From the NCBI GenBank assembly GCA_964409775.1, contig CAYPEI010000012.1:37179-101178 (forward strand): a stretch of DNA of 64,000 bases, given 5' to 3'. This stretch comes from JAHBXL01 sp964409775 (GTDB taxonomy: Bacteria > Planctomycetota > Phycisphaerae > Phycisphaerales > UBA1924). Below the pieces are notes generated by a model that saw only the letters and a list, made by a program, of their open reading frames with translations, was not told the origin of the DNA and made no database searches. Positions 61,150 to 64,000 of the stretch are shown piece after piece; position 1 is the first letter of the stretch, and every line of letters begins with the position of its first letter. A program made the translations under genes and the position numbers.

Positions 61150-62496
61150 GTGACACAACGTTCCTCCAGAGGTCCGTCGCGGAGCGGCGGCGACACGCCC
61201 GAATCCAGCCCGCTGCTCAAGGCCGGCGGGAAGGTCGATGAGCGCGCCCTGCGGAAGGCGTGGGAAACGCATCGCTCGTTGAGCGCCGCCGCGGCCGAGG
61301 GCGCCGAGGAGGGCGAGGTCGACCCCGACAGGCTCGCCGGGCAGCAGCCCGCCGACGACGATGCGCCCAACCGCGTGGTGTTCGCGCTGCAGCGCAACCT
61401 TGACACGCGGCTGGACAAGTACCTCGCATCACGGATCGCGTTCATGAGCCGCGCGCAACTGCAGCGGCTGATCGACGAGGGCGGCGTCACCGTCAACGCC
61501 CGCAAGCCCAAGTCCTCCACCGTGCTGCACGCGGGCGATCGCGTCGAGGTGTTCGTGCCCCCGCCGCCCCCGACGGAGGTGCAACCCGAGCAGATCGACC
61601 TCGAGGTCATGCACGAGGACGACGCGATCATCGTGATCAACAAGCGCCCGGGCATCATCGTGCATCCCGCTCGCGCGCACAACTCCGGCACGATGATCAA
61701 CGCCCTGGCGTGGCACTTCCAGCACCGGACCTCGGGTGCGCTCTCCAAGGTCGGCAAGGAGTTTGCCCGCCCCGGAGTCATCCACCGTCTGGACCGCGAT
61801 ACATCCGGCGCGATCGTCTTCGGCAAGGACGACACCTCGCACTGGCGGCTGGCCCGGCAGTTCGAGCAGCGCACGGTCGACAAACGCTACCTCGCGCTGG
61901 TGCACGGGCAGGTCGCGATGCCGGTGGAGGTGATCGATCTGCCCCTGGGGCCGCATCCCTCGCGCGAGAAGGGATACCGCGAGAAGTACGTCGTGCGCCA
62001 CGACCACCTCGGCAAGCCCGCGGTCACCATCTGCCGAGTGCGGGCCCGTTTCCCTCTGCCCGAGGATGCCTCGCGGGCCGGGCCCGGGCGGGGCGGCGGG
62101 TTCAGCCTCGTCGAACTCGAACTCAAGACCGGCCGCACGCACCAGATCCGCGTGCACCTCTCCCACGGCGGACACCCGATCGTGGGCGACGACATGTACG
62201 GTGGGCGGCCGCTGGCCGGCGCGGACCTGGGGCTGGCGGACGCCGCGGCGATCGTTGAACGGCAGGCCCTGCATGCCGAAACGCTGGGGTTCCGGCACCC
62301 GGTGACGGATGAACGCATGGAGTTTCATGCGCCCTTGCCGCCGGACCTGCGGGCCGCGGTGGCCGCGCTGGTGCGGGCGTGCGGGGAGCGGGGCGTGGAT
62401 GTGGAAATCCTCGACCCCCCGCCCCCGGGTGCGACGGTGAATGTTGGTACCATGCTGCCCCCACCCCAAGGCAACGCACACGGAGAGACAGTGTGA
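61150..62496 (+). CDS. rluD: RluA-family pseudouridine synthase (RluD-like)
   Basis: A 448-residue enzyme isomerising uridine in rRNA. An S4-like domain (about 80-135; RLDKYLASRIAFMSRAQLQRLIDEGGVTVN) precedes the catalytic domain; the catalytic Asp215 is in HRLDRDTSG, and LKTGRTHQIRVHLSHGGHPIVGDDMYG is conserved. The S4 domain points to RluD, which modifies helix 69 of 23S rRNA. A 75-residue charged leader and a Pro-rich tail are extras. The start is GTG. Confidence 0.9.
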   Translation: MTQRSSRGPSRSGGDTPESSPLLKAGGKVDERALRKAWETHRSLSAAAAEGAEEGEVDPDRLAGQQPADDDAPNRVVFALQRNLDTRLDKYLASRIAFMSRAQLQRLIDEGGVTVNARKPKSSTVLHAGDRVEVFVPPPPPTEVQPEQIDLEVMHEDDAIIVINKRPGIIVHPARAHNSGTMINALAWHFQHRTSGALSKVGKEFARPGVIHRLDRDTSGAIVFGKDDTSHWRLARQFEQRTVDKRYLALVHGQVAMPVEVIDLPLGPHPSREKGYREKYVVRHDHLGKPAVTICRVRARFPLPEDASRAGPGRGGGFSLVELELKTGRTHQIRVHLSHGGHPIVGDDMYGGRPLAGADLGLADAAAIVERQALHAETLGFRHPVTDERMEFHAPLPPDLRAAVAALVRACGERGVDVEILDPPPPGATVNVGTMLPPPQGNAHGETV

Positions 62497-63818
62497 TGAA
62501 CGGCATGAAGAAGACGGCGATGACGGTTCTGGCGTGCGGCGCGGCGATCAGCGCATCGGTGCTCGGCGGGTGCGCCGGCAAGCCGTCGGGGCCGGGCGAT
62601 GTCGCGGGCCGCTTCATCGTCGCGGTGTGTGATGCCGACATGGCGGCGACGGCGTTCAGCACGGGCGACCTGGGCGAGCGTCCGATGCACGCCAAGGACA
62701 CGCTGACGGTGGTCGCGCTCCCGCTGAAGGAGCCGCAGACCGAGTTTGCGCAGGTCGAGGTGTCCAACTCGGCTCTCGGCCCGCCGACGATGCTGGACGT
62801 CTCGCGCGACGGCCGCCTGGCGTTCGTGGTCGAGTCGCGCAAGGGCGCCACCGGAAGCGCCCGGAGTCTGAGCGAGTTGCCCGTGGGCGAGAACCTCGCC
62901 GTGGTCGATCTGAGCACGCCGCTCTCGCCCAAGGTCGTCGGCACAGTGTACGTGGGCGAGGAGCCGACCGCGGTCGCCGTGCATCCCAAGGACAGCCTGG
63001 TGGCGGTGGTGAACCGCACGCCGCGCCAGCAGGTGGTGATGCTCCCGTTCAACCGCGACGGACAGATCACCGGCGAGCCGATGGCGTGGCCGCTGTTCGG
63101 GCTGGATGACGACGGCGCGCGGGCCACGTGCGTCGCATGGCGGCCGCAGGGCGATGCGCTGGCGGTCACGCTCCCCGAGCGCAACGAGGTGATGTTCTAC
63201 CGCTTCAAACTGGATGACGACGGCTCGGCGACGCTGCTGCCGTGGGGCACGCCGGTGAAAGTGGGCAAGTTCCCGTACTCCGGCGCGTTCACACCCGACG
63301 GCAAGTTCTTCATCTCCACCGACCTTCAGTGGGGCCAGGACGTCGACGGGTTCAATGTCGGCGCGCCCGCAGGCCAACTGACCTCGATCCGCCTCGACGA
63401 CGCCGGCGCGCACCGCGTGGTCTCCACCGCGGGCGTGGGCATCAGCCCCGAGGGCTTGGCGATCAGCAACGACGGCCGCCTCGTGGCGACCTCGAACCTG
63501 CTCCGCTCGTTCCTGCCCGAAGGCGACCCCCGTGCGACGCGCGAGGGTTCGCTCTCGCTGCTCACCTTCAGCCCGGCCACCGGCGAACTGACGCTCGCCG
63601 GCGAGTTCCCCATCAACGCCATGCCCGCGGGCATCACCTTCGACAGCAAGGACCAGTTCCTCGCAGTGACGCAGTTCCGATCGTTCGATCCCGCGGCCAC
63701 AACGGGCGAACTCAGTTTCTGGCGCGTCAACCGGGACGGTTCCACCCCCTCGCTCGAGCAGATGGACTTCTTCGTCGGCCTCGGCCAGGGGCCGCACGGG
63801 GTGCTGATCATCCGCTGA
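62496..63818 (+). CDS. Lipoprotein with YncE-like beta-propeller
   Basis: A 440-residue lipoprotein, lipobox ending at Cys26 (VLGGC). The mature protein is repeated beta strands of the seven-bladed YncE/lactonase type: LDVSRDGRLAFVVE, TAVAVHPKDSLVAVV, GAFTPDGKFFIST, GLAISNDGRLVAT and GITFDSKDQFLAV. Function is unknown; such proteins bind ligands or partners in the envelope. The ATG overlaps the preceding stop (TGATG), and GGAGAG lies 9 nt upstream. Confidence 0.82.
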   Translation: MNGMKKTAMTVLACGAAISASVLGGCAGKPSGPGDVAGRFIVAVCDADMAATAFSTGDLGERPMHAKDTLTVVALPLKEPQTEFAQVEVSNSALGPPTMLDVSRDGRLAFVVESRKGATGSARSLSELPVGENLAVVDLSTPLSPKVVGTVYVGEEPTAVAVHPKDSLVAVVNRTPRQQVVMLPFNRDGQITGEPMAWPLFGLDDDGARATCVAWRPQGDALAVTLPERNEVMFYRFKLDDDGSATLLPWGTPVKVGKFPYSGAFTPDGKFFISTDLQWGQDVDGFNVGAPAGQLTSIRLDDAGAHRVVSTAGVGISPEGLAISNDGRLVATSNLLRSFLPEGDPRATREGSLSLLTFSPATGELTLAGEFPINAMPAGITFDSKDQFLAVTQFRSFDPAATTGELSFWRVNRDGSTPSLEQMDFFVGLGQGPHGVLIIR

Positions 63819-63841
63819 CCGCGCCATCGCCCCGGCAGAGG

Positions 63842-64000
63842 CTACTTCTTCTTGGGCTTGTCGTTCAGATCGATGTCAAAGTCGCTCTCGCCGAGGTCAT
63901 CCAGCAGGCTGTCGATCTGCGAAAGTTCATCGTCCTTGCGGACGGGCTTGCCCTGCGCCGGGGCGGGCTTGGCCGCCCCACCCCCCCCGCCCCCACCACC
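63842..64000 (-). CDS. Unknown protein, C-terminal part
   Basis: The last 52 codons of a minus-strand gene that begins beyond the right edge. They encode a Gly run, a Pro/Ala/Lys linker, then an acidic stretch DDELSQIDSLLDDLGESDFDIDL and a terminal Lys cluster (KPKKK). The composition suggests a flexible, perhaps interacting, tail. Nothing identifies the family. Confidence 0.6.
   Translation of the reverse strand, partial: GGGGGGGGAAKPAPAQGKPVRKDDELSQIDSLLDDLGESDFDIDLNDKPKKK

Noticed and set aside
63940..64000. The G-run at the right edge as a phase-variable tract
   Set aside because: The run is short, interrupted and lies in a Gly-rich linker; with the gene truncated there is no way to judge frame switching.

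Overview
The window is high-GC bacterial chromosome, densely coded, with no rRNA, tRNA, transposase, phage gene or CRISPR array that I can see. The best guess at the host is a planctomycete of the Phycisphaerae type. The pointers are a di-haem peroxidase ending in a GC-type dockerin tail (paired Asp-rich repeats and a terminal Gly-Cys), an exosortase/EpsI pair, futalosine-route menaquinone synthesis (mqnE), many alanine/arginine-rich lipoproteins, and short tandem-repeat intergenic elements. This is inference from gene content; no marker gene was compared.

Layout. 1-11994 (+) is an exopolysaccharide/exosortase operon: the end of a polysaccharide-export protein, exosortase, EpsI-like partner, a 1522-residue TPR protein, a Wzc-like protein with a damaged Walker A motif, a nucleotide-sugar epimerase/decarboxylase and a WecA/MraY-type sugar-1-phosphate transferase. 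12052-16134 (+) holds a ParA-type ATPase, a VanZ-like protein, a Na/Ca-type exchanger and the lipid II flippase MurJ. 16214-20837 is mixed: an SDR, membrane proteins, an orphan DNA methyltransferase, a Uma2 nuclease-fold protein and UDP-glucose dehydrogenase, which could supply UDP-glucuronate to the first locus. 21052-28629 carries a small-molecule methyltransferase, polyprenyl diphosphate synthase, aspartate-semialdehyde dehydrogenase, MqnE, a sulfotransferase-like protein and the Sua5 tRNA-modification enzyme. Three families of short repeats lie within this stretch, one of them inside the mqnE reading frame.

28750-34288 (-) has a zinc-ribbon/SPFH membrane pair, a flavoprotein and two lipoproteins. 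RNase P RNA lies at 31299-31778 (+) with a clear terminator. 34456-39297 (+) is a polyphosphate kinase 2 operon with a class II amidotransferase, a SulP transporter, a LOG-family protein and a protein with a cysteine-free YHS-like tail. 39397-42301 (-) is iscS-iscU-iscA plus an ACT-domain protein. 42469-46960 (-) has a serine-kinase-like ATPase, a STAS protein and a very long secretin. 47332-58231 holds an acidic unknown protein, UvrB, a lipoprotein hydrolase, the dockerin-tailed peroxidase, and a gcvH-ABC ATPase-permease operon. 58390-63818 (+) holds a CoaX-like kinase and an MnmE-like GTPase, both with altered motifs, a YfgM-like anchored protein, an RluD-type pseudouridine synthase and a beta-propeller lipoprotein. 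The end of one further gene enters from the right edge.

Two genome-scale habits stand out. Many genes that start a transcription unit have a TANNNT -10-like hexamer 5-9 nt before the start codon and no Shine-Dalgarno, which suggests leaderless mRNAs. Genes inside operons are commonly coupled by ATGA, GTGA or TGATG overlaps.
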